Assembly (NCBI RefSeq): GCF_000281045.1
Contig: NW_008246070.1
Span: 1,171,274 to 1,235,273 of the forward strand
From: Saprolegnia diclina VS20
Lineage: Eukaryota; Oomycota; Saprolegniomycetes; Saprolegniales; Saprolegniaceae
Direction of reading: 5' to 3'
Length of the DNA: 64,000 nt
In this document: positions 10,734 through 21,289 of the stretch, one piece after another
How the letters are laid out: each line of letters begins with the position of its first letter
Position numbering within the stretch: the first letter of the stretch is position 1
The notes under the pieces: model-generated
Seen by the model: only the letters and a program-made list of their open reading frames with translations
What the model was told of the DNA's origin: nothing
Database searches by the model: none
Translations under genes and position numbers: made by a program

Positions 10734-11887
10734 ATGACCGCCGCGTCGTTTGTCGAGGTCGGCCACTGCATTTGGCAGTCAACAGCGCGAAGCGCTGGGA
10801 AGCACGTGGCTATTCTTGGAGGTACCCCTATGTACCTCTTGCGTCCTGACTGCACTCGGTGCTAGGCGTGCACGGCAACGAGCTCAGCGGCGTGCACGTG
10901 ATTGAGCAGCTCCGAGAGCGCTGTCCGCCGTTGATTGCGGGCTCATTGACGCTGATTCTGGGCAACCCCAAAGCCATCGAGGCTGGTACGCGTGGCAGCA
11001 CGCCGTATGCCGATCTGAATCGCTGCTTCACGCTGGACATCGAGACAACGGCCCCGAGCGGCCCCTTTTTGTACGAAGAGACGCGAGCTCGTGAACTTGC
11101 GCCATACCTGCGCGTATGTCTTACACAACTTCTTGGCGCTAAGCATGTGTAGCGTAGCGACCTCATGCTTGATTTGCACGCGACCAACAAGCCGTCCGAG
11201 CCTTTCTTCAAGCTTGCGGGTTCGCTCTCGCCAGCGCACTATGATGTTTGCCGGTACACTCGCCGTGCAACATATCCGAACGCTACGATCTTAGTCGACA
11301 TCATCGTAGGTGGTTTCCGTGCGACACCATCTTGCATGACGCTCAACATAAGTTGGCGGGCAAAATCGCGCTCTCGGATGAATTTGTCGGTGCGAACGGA
11401 GGCATCGGGCTCATTTACGAGAGCGGTCTTGCGGCCGACACGTCGCAGGTTGCCGCGCTCACGCAGGCAGTGCTTGCAATTCTGTCGCACGAGGCAAACA
11501 TCATTCCAGCGCCCGTCGATGCCGTTCCGCCGCCGCCGAAACCATCGACGATCTATGAAGTCACCGAGGTACGCAGCACTTGATACGTACGTGGCATGGT
11601 AGGATTAACGGCGGTTCAGGTGTTTCGACTGCCACCAAGCGGCTTTTCGTGGCTCAATAATCACGGCGGCCACAACTTTGAGTGCGTGCCGGCCCACGAG
11701 CCCATTGGCCGCTTTGGCGACGGCTCTTTGCTTTGCATCGACTATGACGCATACATTGTGTTTCCCAAGGTACCCGTGCTGTGGAAGCAAGATGCGTACG
11801 TCTCGTTTTGCTACAATCGATCGGACACACGACCCTGTCTACTGTAGGCCGCTAGGTTGGTTGGCCAAAAAGGTCCCTTCGGATTAG
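10734..11887 (+). CDS. Aspartoacylase / succinylglutamate desuccinylase family hydrolase
   Basis: This is a zinc-dependent deacylase of the AstE/AspA family, which cleaves N-acyl amino acids such as N-acetylaspartate. Exon 1 (10734-10821) joins exon 2 at 10866 to make AILGGVHGNELSG, containing the zinc-binding HxxE (HGNE). Further exons give LILGNPKA, the DLNRCF motif, LMLDLHATN (second zinc His), then GGIGLIYESG with a predicted catalytic Glu, and the C-terminal FRLPPSGFSWLNNHGGHNFE. Introns at about 11114, 11253 and 11570 are supported by frame continuity. The terminus is unresolved: unspliced reading stops at 11847, while an intron from 11768 would extend it to about 11887 or further. There is no targeting peptide. 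Confidence 0.78.
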
Positions 11888-12133
11888 GTAAGAATCATGA
11901 CACGAATTACATGGCTTTCATATGGTGCCATCGAGCTCGTTGGGTGAACATTGTTTGGCAAAAGTGCTGCGGGTTCGCTGTGGAGCCACAGCTTGCCACG
12001 TGGGCTGACGTGGCGGCGTCTGCTGCCACCGCATATTTTAGCCAATGAAACTGATTTTCGAGATCCCACCAATCAGCGTCGCCCAGCGCACAAATACGCG
12101 CTGTAACCTGCGCATAGTCCTTCGAGCCGCAGC

Positions 12134-14124
12134 ATGGCCAGTGCAAGCAGCGATGGCGACTTGCGCCGGGAGAACGACCACCTGCTCCAAGAGGTCGAGC
12201 TGTACCGCGGCGTCATCTCGGTCATGAAGGAAGACTTGAACGTCAAGGCCGAGCAGATCGAGCACATCTACAAGAGGTACTACTAGTATATTTTTTTCGA
12301 ATGCCATTGATTTCAACTCGGAACGACGTAGCCTCAAAGCGTCTCTGGTGCACAAGGCGCAGTCGCTCGAAGCCAACCAAAAGGTGTTGCAGGACAAAGT
12401 GAGCCATCTCGAGGTACGTGCTTGAATCCATCGGTGGCCTCCAGACACCACCACGTCACAGTGCGTCTTGCGAGCCAAAGACATCAGTTTTGCGCGCGTT
12501 CGAAAACACCTTGAGGAAGCCACTGCGCGATTGCAACAGTGCGTTTTCACGGCAAAAACTATCGCAAACGTCACTGGGTCTATAGGCACGATCACTCCGA
12601 TTCGCAGCAGCCGTCGGCCTGGCTCGTCGACGATGTGGCCCACCGCATCTTTGGCTTCCTCGACAGCGCGAGCTTGTGCGCTGCCGCAGCCGTGCAACGC
12701 TCGTGGTATGCGATGGTCATGCTCGACAGCGTCTGGGAAGCTCTGTACTGGCGCCAATGGTCGGCGCTGCTGCCATTACGACCCCAGCCGCCATCTCTAG
12801 AGAACCAGGCCTCGGACCACGCGTGGCTTGATCACTGCCGTGACCGCTACCTTCTTGAGAGAAACTGGCGCCTTGGAAAAGCCGTCATTACAACGTTATG
12901 TGGCCACACCGGCACTGTGACGTGCCTTCAGTTTGACGACACGCAGCTCGTAAGCGGTGCTATACTTGCGTCTCTAAACGCCGCGTAGATCTCGGGCTCG
13001 GACGACGGTAGTCTCATGCTGTGGTCGCTAGCAGCATCCCGAAGCAATGCCGATGCGGGTGCACACTACCTGGTCCTTTCTCGCTCGACTCAGCACAAAG
13101 ACTGTAGATCTAACGGGCCTCGACCGTGCCAATGCCTTACCTCCATCGATGCTAGCGCAGCAACATCACCGCCAGGTATCACATACCGCGTCCGTCCAAA
13201 TTCAAGTAGGAGAATGTGGCTTGCCTAGACGCGAACCGTGCACAAGCTCCACTCGTTTTACGGCCACGGCGGGCCTGTCTGGGCCCTCCACATGTATGGC
13301 AACCACACGCTAGTGAGCGGCTCGTACGACAAGACTGTCAAGCTCTGGAACCTCCAGGTAGGCATGGTGTATCCTGAGCGAGGTACCAAGCGAGATAGAC
13401 GGGAAGCTGCGTGCGCACGCTTCGCGCCCATACCGGTTGGGTGAGCAGCCTCGACATGCACGCCGGCAAAATTGCCAGCGGCAGCTGGGACTCGTGCATC
13501 AATCTATGGGATGCCGACTCGGGCGAGCTCCTTCGTACGCTGTTAGACGTCCCGGCCAACCCGATCTACTGCCTCAAGGTACCGCTCGTCGTCCACTTGA
13601 TACATAGTTGATAGTTGACGCGGGTAGTGGGAGCCAGAAACGAACGCCATCGTCGCCGGCTGTCGCAGCCACGGCATCCAAATCTACGACGTCGAGTCGG
13701 GTCGATGCACGCAGACATTTACCGGGCACGTTCGCGGCAACCAAGTCAACGGCATCAAAGTACAACGTCGCAATAGTGTGTACTACAGTGCGTTGAACTA
13801 AGGACGTAGGCCGACGCAACGACCGTGCTGTCCGGAGGTTCGGACGCCACCGTCAAGCTATGGGACCGACGGGACAGCTCGTGCACGCACACGCTGCACG
13901 GCCACTCTGGCGCTGTCATGTGTGTCGAGAACGTTGGCGAGCATACGGTCGTCTCGGGCGCCTATGATATGACCATCAAGTGCTGGGACATCCGCCATAT
14001 CGCAGCGCCCGTGACGTCGGTACAAGGCCACTCGTCGGCCGTCTTTGCGCTGCAAGCCGATGCGACCAAGATCATCTCGGGCTCGGCCGACACCACCGTC
14101 AAGATCTTTAATTTTCATCATTAA
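12134..14124 (+). CDS. F-box and WD40-repeat protein with N-terminal coiled coil
   Basis: Multi-exon gene. The first exons encode a heptad-rich coiled coil (RRENDHLLQEVELYRGVI, then VLQDKVSHLE, RVRKHLEEATARLQ). An F-box follows (WLVDDVAHRIFGFLDSAS ... DSVWEALYWRQW), the Skp1-binding element of SCF ubiquitin ligases. Seven WD40 blades follow, for example LCGHTGTVTCLQF, YGHGGPVWALHMYG, RAHTGWVSSLDM, FTGHVRGNQVNGI, LHGHSGAVMCVEN and VQGHSSAVFALQ, each ending in a GSxDxxxxLW-type strand. This completes a propeller that ends at the stop 14122-14124. The architecture resembles FBXW substrate adaptors, but orthology to a named FBXW is not assigned. Introns are short (about 40-55 nt); some coordinates around 12960-13240 are uncertain. 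Confidence 0.82.
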
Positions 14125-14345
14125 CCGTGTACAAATGGGTCATTGCCGTGAAGCATGTGCATTTTTGTTGTTCGCATCGAGACGCCACATGCTGGACAGA
14201 GTTGTATGCAACGATGGCTAGATTTCGGCGATCCAGCAAAACGAGGCGGTGTGACACAGATATGTGACGGGCAACACGATACTACCAGTGGTCTAAATCA
14301 ATATTAATCGAGGTCGCAAAGAATGGCTCCAACGGAACGTAAACA

Positions 14346-15718
14346 CTAGGCAAGCATGCCTTTTGTACTGGGCACACCGGCGGTCGGGTCGAACGCGACG
14401 GCCTGCCGCAAGGCGCGGGCAAAGGCTTTGAAAGCGGCTTCGGCCTTGTGGTGGTCGTTCTCGCCCTTGATCACGTCCACGTGCAGCGTGAGGCGCGCGG
14501 CACTCGCAAACGACACGAAGAAATGCGAAATCATTTCGGTCGAGAGCGTCCCGATGCTCGGTCGCCGCAAATCGAGCGCGACGGCACTGCAGCCGCGGCT
14601 CGAAATGTCGACGATGACACGGGCCAGCGCTTCGTCAAGCGGGACGAGCGCCGACCCGAAGCGGGCAATGTCTTTGCGCGGCCCGAGGGCGCTGTCGAGG
14701 GCCTCGCCGAGCGCAAGGCCGCAGTCTTCGGCGGTGTGGTGGTCGTCGATCCACGTGTCGCCCTTGCACGTGAGCTCGAGGTTGAAGCGGCCGTGTTTGG
14801 CCACGGCATCCAGCATGTGGTCCAGGAAGCCAATGCCAGTGCTGATGTTGGACGACCCGTTGCCGTCGAGGTCGAGCACGACATCGATCGACGTCTCCTT
14901 TGTCTGTCGGTGGATCGTGCCAATGCGGCGCGTCGAAAAGGTCCGATTGGTCTGGAGCGGAATTTCGTCGAGAAGCTCGTCGCAGCCTGGGCGAAGCACC
15001 TTCTTGGCACCGACGGCCAATAGCTTGTCCGCAATGGGCGCCGCCGTGTGTGTGAGAACTGCAGTCGCGTAGGCTCCCGGCGTGAGCACGCCGTAGGCAA
15101 GGACGGAGGCGCGCACCGCGGCGGTAATGTCGTCGACGGTATCCCCAAGCATGGCAACCTCGCACGCCGCCACGTTCATTTGCTGCAGCGCAAGAAGGAT
15201 CGGGGCTGGCGATGGCTTGGGCGGGCAGTCTTCCATGCAAACGCGGACAGGAAAAAGGGCTTCGAGTCTAAGAGATACCTCGGTGAGCACATGTCGTTAA
15301 AATATAGAGACGGTACGTACGCATGGTCGCGTAGGAACTTGTCGCAATCCTTGCGCGGGCGTCCGGTCACAATGGCCATGCCCTTGGGTAGTCGCCGATG
15401 AAGCTCGAGGAGGAGGCCTTTCGTGGTGATGAGTGTCTCGAGGCTGCAGAGGCCCGGCGTTGTCGCTGTGCCCTGATAGATTTCCTCAAACTTGGCTGTA
15501 ATCTCGGCCAGTGTCACCGTGCTCGATGGCACCTTGGTATGCACGAGGCGGTGCGTGAGAACCCAGTCGTTGTTCGCGTCACCTGCGAGCTTGGCCGCCT
15601 CGACGTCAGCGTCCGTGACGGTCGCGCCAAAGGCCGCTGCTGACTGGAGGATCGCGGCGCGGTACGAGCGCGAGACCTCGGCGAGGACGCCGTCCATGTC
15701 CCACAGCAGTGCTTGCAT
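14346..15718 (-). CDS. HAD-phosphatase / imidazoleglycerol-phosphate dehydratase fusion (HisB-like)
   Basis: Two exons (15718-15321 and 15267-14346, intron 53 nt) give 439 residues. The N-terminal domain (about 1-230) is a HAD hydrolase with motif I at WDMDGV (Asp7, Asp9), motif II in VTGRPRKD, and motif IV at LGDTVDD. The C-terminal domain (about 245-439) is imidazoleglycerol-phosphate dehydratase with both manganese-binding signatures, IDDHHTAEDCGLALG and NDHHKAEAAFKAF, and the NISTGIGFLDHML block. IGPD performs the sixth step of histidine biosynthesis; a phosphatase at the N-terminus could supply the histidinol-phosphatase step as in bacterial HisB. However, the HAD part is not of the E. 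coli HisB-N type; I recall it being like the TIGR01548 clade seen fused in Phytophthora. No organelle presequence is evident from the ATG. Confidence 0.9.
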
Positions 15719-16069
15719 GGTCGTCCGTGGATGCTTATTGAAAACTGAGTGCAGGTGCGCCTTCAAGCTCCCAAACGGCAACTTGGTGCGCAATCAAAAA
15801 ATTCTATTGGTGCAACAGCGCGCTCTGATTGGCGGAATATGAAGCCACAAGAAGTAGCGAAGGGACGCGAACGCCAATCATCAACCATCATCAACGTGGC
15901 TTTGGGGTTTCGGCGGAACGCGAACGAAGCACCAATAATACTATATTCAAGTCCAAGGCTATCCGCAGCTCAAGGACAAGAGTGCACAGAATATGTGCTC
16001 TCTACGCCACTGATAAACAAAGAATCCGATGAGATTCCATTCAAACACACAGGCAAATGCCCATGTTCT
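15719..16069. other. Intergenic, upstream of HAD-IGPD and left edge of inverted repeat
   Basis: There is no gene here. The region is moderately AT-rich. It contains the promoter side of the HAD-IGPD gene and abuts the outer edge of the left arm of the inverted duplication at about 16070, where similarity to the right arm starts abruptly. Confidence 0.5.
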
Positions 16070-18136
16070 CCCATGTGACGTGGCAGCACGCTCGACCAGA
16101 GCGCCTGAGCGATCCGCGTTTGAAAAGGTTCAAGTTAGTACGTGCCATATATTATTCGACCGACTTAAAGAAAGTGACGATTGCAATCACATGCAACCGG
16201 ATGACACCATTCATATTGTCATCTTACTTGTTGAGCTCGGGCCACGACCACGCCCCCTTGCGCCCGTTCGATTGGCGCGCCGCATTCGCGAGTGCGGCCC
16301 ACGCGTCCTTCTCGTCCGTCCACGTCTCAAAGTCGCCGTGGTTGCTTGGTTTGAGCACCTGCCACACCATCCACGGCACGCCCGCCGCGTTGGCCGCCGC
16401 CAAGTACGCGGCGAGACCGCTGGCCTTGTTGCTCCCCGAGGCGCCAAACTCTTCAAAGATGACGCGCTTCTTGTGCACGTTGGCGAGCTGCACGGCCGAC
16501 TTGAGCTTGTCGACGTTCGCGCCTTCGTACGAGTGGATGGCGACCACGTCGAGCGCCGGACAAGTAAAGTACTCGGTGAGCTGCGACACACCGTAGTTGG
16601 TGCCGCCGCCCGACATGACGAGGATCTTGCGGTTGGACACGGCGTTGCGGATCGTCTTGGCGCGGTTGCAGAGCCACTGCGGGTTGGGCATCTTGGTGCC
16701 GCTCTCGAGACCGCCCTGCGACTCGTTCTGCGGCTCAAAGCCCAAAATGGCCTCCGAGAGCTCGCTCCACGGACGGTCGTTGAAGTACGGATTACGGTGC
16801 GCCAAGATGTGCTTGATGCGGTTGTCAAAGTCGGCCTGGGCGTCGCCACGCGTGTAAAAGTCGTTGGCGATGTTGGCGTGCTGCTGGCAACTCGTCGTCG
16901 TCGGCAAATTGTACTTGGCCACGTACGCGTCCGTGTCCCAGCACCCAAGCGACCAGCGGTCGTGGAACGCAATGATGAGCTTCATGTTGCGGTCGTACAC
17001 GTCGCGAATGAGCTTGTCCACGAGCTTGAGGATCGAGTCGTCGTACTTGCCGACGGGGTTCTCGACGTCGTTGACACCGACGTTGTTGGCGCCCTTGGTT
17101 TTGGCGCCGGTCCGCGAGAGAAAGATACGCACGGTCTTGAAGCCGCTCGCCTTGAGCTGGTCGAGCACCTCGCGCCGGTCGCTATCGACGAGCGTATGGA
17201 GAAAGTAGCTGTTGGCGCCAGCAAACGACTTGGGGACGGACGAGAGGCACTGCGAGGCACCCGAGCGGCACGTTTTGGTTTTCGAGTTGGGGGTGTCGGC
17301 GGCGACGCAGCAGACCCAGCCCTTGGACGCACACGTGTCCGTGGCCGAGTTGCACACTTGCCAGTCCGGCACAGACTTGGCCATCGTCGCAAGCGGCACG
17401 AGCGCGAGCAAAGCAAGAATCGACTTCATGTGAGTTGTTGCTGGTAAATGCAAATATGACCAAGATACGTTTGGCGGGCCTAGTCCAGCTGGTCTTGTCC
17501 TGAGCCAGACATACCCAGACGCGACAAGCTGTTTTGAGTGCAACGCGTTCGGTGACGTACCGGTTGCTGCGGTAATGCATTCTGCGCATGCGCGTGGTGT
17601 GTACGCTATGCGTCTTCACAGTGGTAGTCCTCGCCTGTTACTACACGTCGTCCATCCAAGTACCAGATTGCGGACGAGACAAATACCACAAATTTGAGCA
17701 TAGAGAGCTCAAATGGGGTCGGTCGAATGGTGCGTGGCATATTACAATACCACATCTAAGGAAGGACCGCATCTCGTCTTCACGTAGCGCTGATGGCCGC
17801 ACAATCTGAGGAGGCTAACATCTGAAACGGCTGTGAGACACAGCTCTGAATCATGGCTCTGGGTTGTGAGATGAGCTGCAGAACCTAATACGCCCATTTT
17901 TCTTCATGAGCACCTGTGGCGCACGGTGGCTTGTGCAATATAGTTTCCGCTCTGTCTGATGGAGGGGCCAGCGCCAATGGAAAGACAGCGAGGGTCTCAT
18001 TTAGGATTTGAACCCACAGTTCATGCGCGTCAAGCACGAAACCTCTGTCGAAACAGAAGGTGGCACAGTGGACATGCCGGCCTTGGCACAACCAACGTTC
18101 GATTCAAATGATTTGTTGATTCACTCTCAGCACACC
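16070..18136 (-). repeat. Left arm of a 2.07-kb inverted duplication
   Basis: Reverse-complement reading matches 21290-23356 over the full length. The match includes the GH5 gene, its promoter side and about 700 bases of non-coding DNA. The outer limit is at the block CCCATGTGACGTGG (from 16070); the inner limit is at CAGCACACC (to 18136), where the copies diverge. Arms are equal in length (2067 bases by these limits). Inside the arms I see only scattered substitutions, including seven amino-acid changes in the gene. Confidence 0.9.
16224..17429 (-). CDS. Secreted GH5 glycosidase, copy 1
   Basis: This is a single-exon gene of 401 residues starting at ATG 17427-17429, selected because a signal peptide begins there (MKSILALLALVPLATMA). 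A small six-cysteine module follows (about residues 26-61, WVCC in the middle), perhaps a carbohydrate-binding or stabilising element. The rest is a (beta/alpha)8 glycoside hydrolase family 5 domain of the mannanase/exoglucanase type. The acid/base Glu is Glu236 in GFEPQNES; the nucleophile is Glu327 in VIFEEFGASG; HDRWS and TWTDEKDAWA frame the cleft. It is predicted to act outside the cell on beta-mannan or beta-glucan. An inverted near-identical copy lies at 21997-23202; the differences include Ala171/Thr, Asn174/Lys, Asp218/Asn and Leu343/Ser. Confidence 0.88.
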   Translation of the reverse strand: MKSILALLALVPLATMAKSVPDWQVCNSATDTCASKGWVCCVAADTPNSKTKTCRSGASQCLSSVPKSFAGANSYFLHTLVDSDRREVLDQLKASGFKTVRIFLSRTGAKTKGANNVGVNDVENPVGKYDDSILKLVDKLIRDVYDRNMKLIIAFHDRWSLGCWDTDAYVAKYNLPTTTSCQQHANIANDFYTRGDAQADFDNRIKHILAHRNPYFNDRPWSELSEAILGFEPQNESQGGLESGTKMPNPQWLCNRAKTIRNAVSNRKILVMSGGGTNYGVSQLTEYFTCPALDVVAIHSYEGANVDKLKSAVQLANVHKKRVIFEEFGASGSNKASGLAAYLAAANAAGVPWMVWQVLKPSNHGDFETWTDEKDAWAALANAARQSNGRKGAWSWPELNK

Positions 18137-18429
18137 TTTATAGGACGGGATCCGCTTGAGGGACTGTACATGGAGACCAATAGGTGCGTCAGCTGCGCAG
18201 TTAGTGCATTTGGCAGCAGGTTAAGAGACTGGACCTAGATATACCGTCTGCTCTGGGATTGATTCTCGTGGAACGCGTGAAGCTGTGCTTTTGGACCACG
18301 GCCGAGCCAGTGCGCCATCTTGAACCGTTTTGCCGAAGTACGAATTTACCAAAGACGGCGGCGCAGCGACAAGGCCAGGCTCACTTGCGATTTGCTCTTC
18401 AAGCTCGAAGCCTCAAATCCATTCAATCG

Positions 18430-18555
18430 TTTGAATCGAACGTTGGTTGTGCCGGCATGCCCACTGTGCCACCTTCTGTTTCGACAGAGGTTTCGTGCTT
18501 GACGCGCATGAACTGTGGGTTCAAATCCAAAATGAGATCCTCGCTGTCTTTCCAT
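18430..18555 (+). repeat. Third, partial copy of the arm-end repeat next to an assembly gap
   Basis: These bases repeat the inner end of the inverted-duplication arms (18000-18110 reversed; 21310-21450 direct), with small indels, and run into the N tract. All three copies share a UUCG-capped hairpin (TCTGTTTCGACAGA) and a GTGGGTTCAAATCC block resembling a Pol III B box. It may be a short interspersed element; I cannot see a clear A box. Confidence 0.7.
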
Positions 18556-18700
18556 NNNNNNNNNNNNNNNNNNNNNNNNNNNNNNNNNNNNNNNNNNNNN
18601 NNNNNNNNNNNNNNNNNNNNNNNNNNNNNNNNNNNNNNNNNNNNNNNNNNNNNNNNNNNNNNNNNNNNNNNNNNNNNNNNNNNNNNNNNNNNNNNNNNNN
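18556..18700. other. Assembly gap (145 N)
   Basis: Unknown sequence. The gap follows directly after a repeat copy and removes the 3' end of the MFS transporter gene, so repeat-driven assembly failure is the likely cause. Confidence 0.99.
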
Positions 18701-20299
18701 GAGGATGGGCTTGCCGCAGAGGCTGTACTGGTAGCCAGGCGCGAAGCGGTCGACTGGGTTGGTGCGCACACCAAAGAGCGCGACGTAGCCGACAACAACG
18801 GTCACGACGATCCAGTGGATGTTTTGGATGTACGCTTCGGGGATCGAGACGCCTTGGACCTTGACGAGGTCGTTGTAGTAGAACGTGAACGCAAGACCAC
18901 CGCCGACGCCGGCAATCGACCATGCCGTGAGGATAAAGCCGTGGAGCGCGCCGATGTTGTAGGCGCCAAACATGTCGGTGAGGAACGCGGGAATCGTGCC
19001 AAAGCCGCCGCCGTAGCACAACGTCAGCACCCAGATCTCGGCGCGGAAGCTGCCATAATCCAAGTCGCGCATGATGCTGGGCATCGTAAGCAAAATGGTC
19101 ATCTGGATCGTGAGTGTACAAAAGAAAATGATCTTGCGCGCGAACGGCGGGTTGAGCTTGAACGCGCGGGCAAGGACGTCCGAGACCATGGGCACGCAGA
19201 GGCGGCCGCAGCAGTTGAAGGCGCCGTTGATCGCAACGACGGTCGCGGCTTCGTCGGGCGTTTGCTTGAAGATCTCGGTCACCATCGACGAGAGGCGCGA
19301 GAGCGCGACGAGGCCAAAGACGATGTTGCCCGCGAGCATAAAGTACATGAAGAAAAAGTCGGCCGAGAGGAGGCAGTCGATGAGCTTGAGGCTCTTGACG
19401 TTCTTGTAGTTGTCCTGGTGAAGGTCGTGGAAGGTCGCGTGCACTTCGCGCCCGTGCGCTTCCGAGAGCTCAGTGTACTGCGCTACATGGCCGTCGTCGT
19501 GCTTGGGCGACTCGGCAAGCTTCGAGTCGTCGTAGAGCTTGCTCGACTCTTGGACGCCGTGGATGTCCATGCCCCCCGCGGTGAAGCCCGGCGGTGGCGT
19601 ACGCATGACAACTGCGCAGCAAAACATGAGGACCGACATAAGGACACCGAGGAAGAGAAGCGAGGCGGGCAGACCAAACGCTTTTGCGGCCGGAAGGTAC
19701 ACCTTGCCCCAGACAATCGAGCCAGCACCGAAGCCGCCGACCGCGAATCCGGCTGCCGTCCCGCGCATGTCGGGGAACCACTTCTGGAGCGCCGAGACGG
19801 GCGAGATGTAGTTGATGCCCAGGCCAAAGCCCGTGACGAGGCCGTAGCCAATGTAGACGCCGATAATGGACTTGGACCAGAGCGAGATGGCGGCGATGAC
19901 GTAGCCCGAGAGGAACATAGAGACGCCGAGGAAGAGGCCGCGGCGCGGTCCGTTGCGCTCAAGCCATGGACCAAGGACCGCGGCCGTGCTACCGAGGACG
20001 CCGCACGCCACGTAAAAGGTGTAGACGGCCTTCCCAGCCTTGGCGTCGTTGTAGATGTACGTGTCGAACGGGACGTTGTAGATCGACCACGAATAGAGCG
20101 AGCCGCAGCAGAACTGACAGAGGAACGACGCCGCAAAGAGGTACCAGCGGTTAAACGCGATCGCCTTGAGCGTCAGGAACCGGTTGCCGCAGAGCGGAAT
20201 ACAAACGAGGTACTTTTCCGCCTCGATTTCCTCCGGCGTTTTCGGCGGCGGGACGACCGTCCAGTGACGCTGGAAGCAAGCGGTGATTGCCGAGCTCAT
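18701..20299 (-). CDS. OxlT-like MFS transporter, 3' end lost in gap
   Basis: This is a major facilitator with an oxalate/formate antiporter-like sequence, partial at the C-terminus because the frame enters the N run. The start at ATG 20297-20299 (MSSAITACFQRHW) is favoured; the open frame extends upstream but without a better initiator. A soluble N-terminal stretch precedes a TM1 with QFCCGSLYSWSIYN, followed by LGPWLERNGPRRGLFLG (the loop 2-3 signature region), YGLVTGFGLGINYISPV and KWFPDMRGTAAGFAVGGFG, all typical of this subfamily. A long hydrophilic central loop separates the two six-helix halves. The substrate is probably a monocarboxylate or dicarboxylate, inferred. The gene sits in the 3.15-kb spacer between the arms of the inverted duplication. 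Confidence 0.83.
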
Positions 20300-21289
20300 T
20301 CTTTTGATGCGCAGAAGAGAGGCAAAAGCAAAATGAGTTTGCAGCCAGGCGCCACCAGTTTGGGCAAGTAGCAATCGATTCTGCGCTCGAGAAGATACCC
20401 CACAGCCCATGCAGAGGCAAAATTGCTGACCTTGCCCAGCTCGATCTGTCGATAAGGCACTCGACGTGAAGCAAGCTCAAAGCGTATCTGACTGTTTGTT
20501 TGCGGGGGCTCGCAACAGAAAGCAAAGCTACTCCATGGGCATGCCGTCGCGACAAGACGAGTATCCCAGTTGCATCACGACAATCCCCCGCATTCGACTT
20601 TCACACTTGCAGGGGCTCGTAACACCAATTGTAGAGCGTCGAGCGAACTTTTCACGATCGGAGAACCGGATTCTAGATCTCGCCTGCTCTACTCGCCTCA
20701 CTGCACCTGAGGTCCATGAAGCCAGCACGCCTTTGCCCCTGAGCAAACCTTCCATTGGAAAACAGCGCTACCATATTGCGGAATCTGGTGTTGTGTTGGG
20801 AAACGATCCTTATTCAAACTGCATTATGATCACGTATCATTCGAGGCCCGGAAACAGCTTGCGCTGTAGCAAGGGTCAATGACCCATGGCAATAGCCAGT
20901 GCGCTGCGAGCAATTCTAGTCGTCCAGATTCGACGAAGCTTTGCGTGGGTCGACCCACTTCTCCGCCGCAGGGAACCAGTGGTAGTGGTTAAAGCGCTGA
21001 ATAGGTGTCTCTTTCCGACGAATAGTTGGGGCAAGCTGCGCAAATAGGTTTTCAAAACATTTCTAGCCGCCAAGTCTCCCACACATGCTGCGCCCCCGAA
21101 GCCGGCGTCCCCGACATGTCCGGGCTCGGCTATAAGCTTCGCGCGCGAAGTGGGATCCTGCGACGCAATTGAATCATTCAGATACTTCGCAAAACAGCCT
21201 CGCGCCACCACAACGCAGCTGACGTCCTATTAATATTGGTCAGTAATCGAGCGAGTCGAGTACATTGTGAGCACAAATTGGCCCCGTTC
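20300..21289. other. Spacer DNA, no gene recognised
   Basis: This stretch lies between the MFS start and the right arm. A rightward open frame (20466-20882) and a leftward one (20876-21211) are present, but I recognise no domain and the codon bias is unlike that of the local genes. It could be degraded mobile DNA. It includes the MFS promoter. Confidence 0.4.

Noticed and set aside
16029-17447. Plus-strand open frame antisense to GH5 copy 1 (and its mirror 21979-23235 minus)
   Set aside because: Present in both arms only because the gene is duplicated; composition is that of a shadow frame.
18815-20371. Long plus-strand open frame antisense to the MFS transporter
   Set aside because: Same shadow composition; the minus strand encodes a coherent MFS protein.
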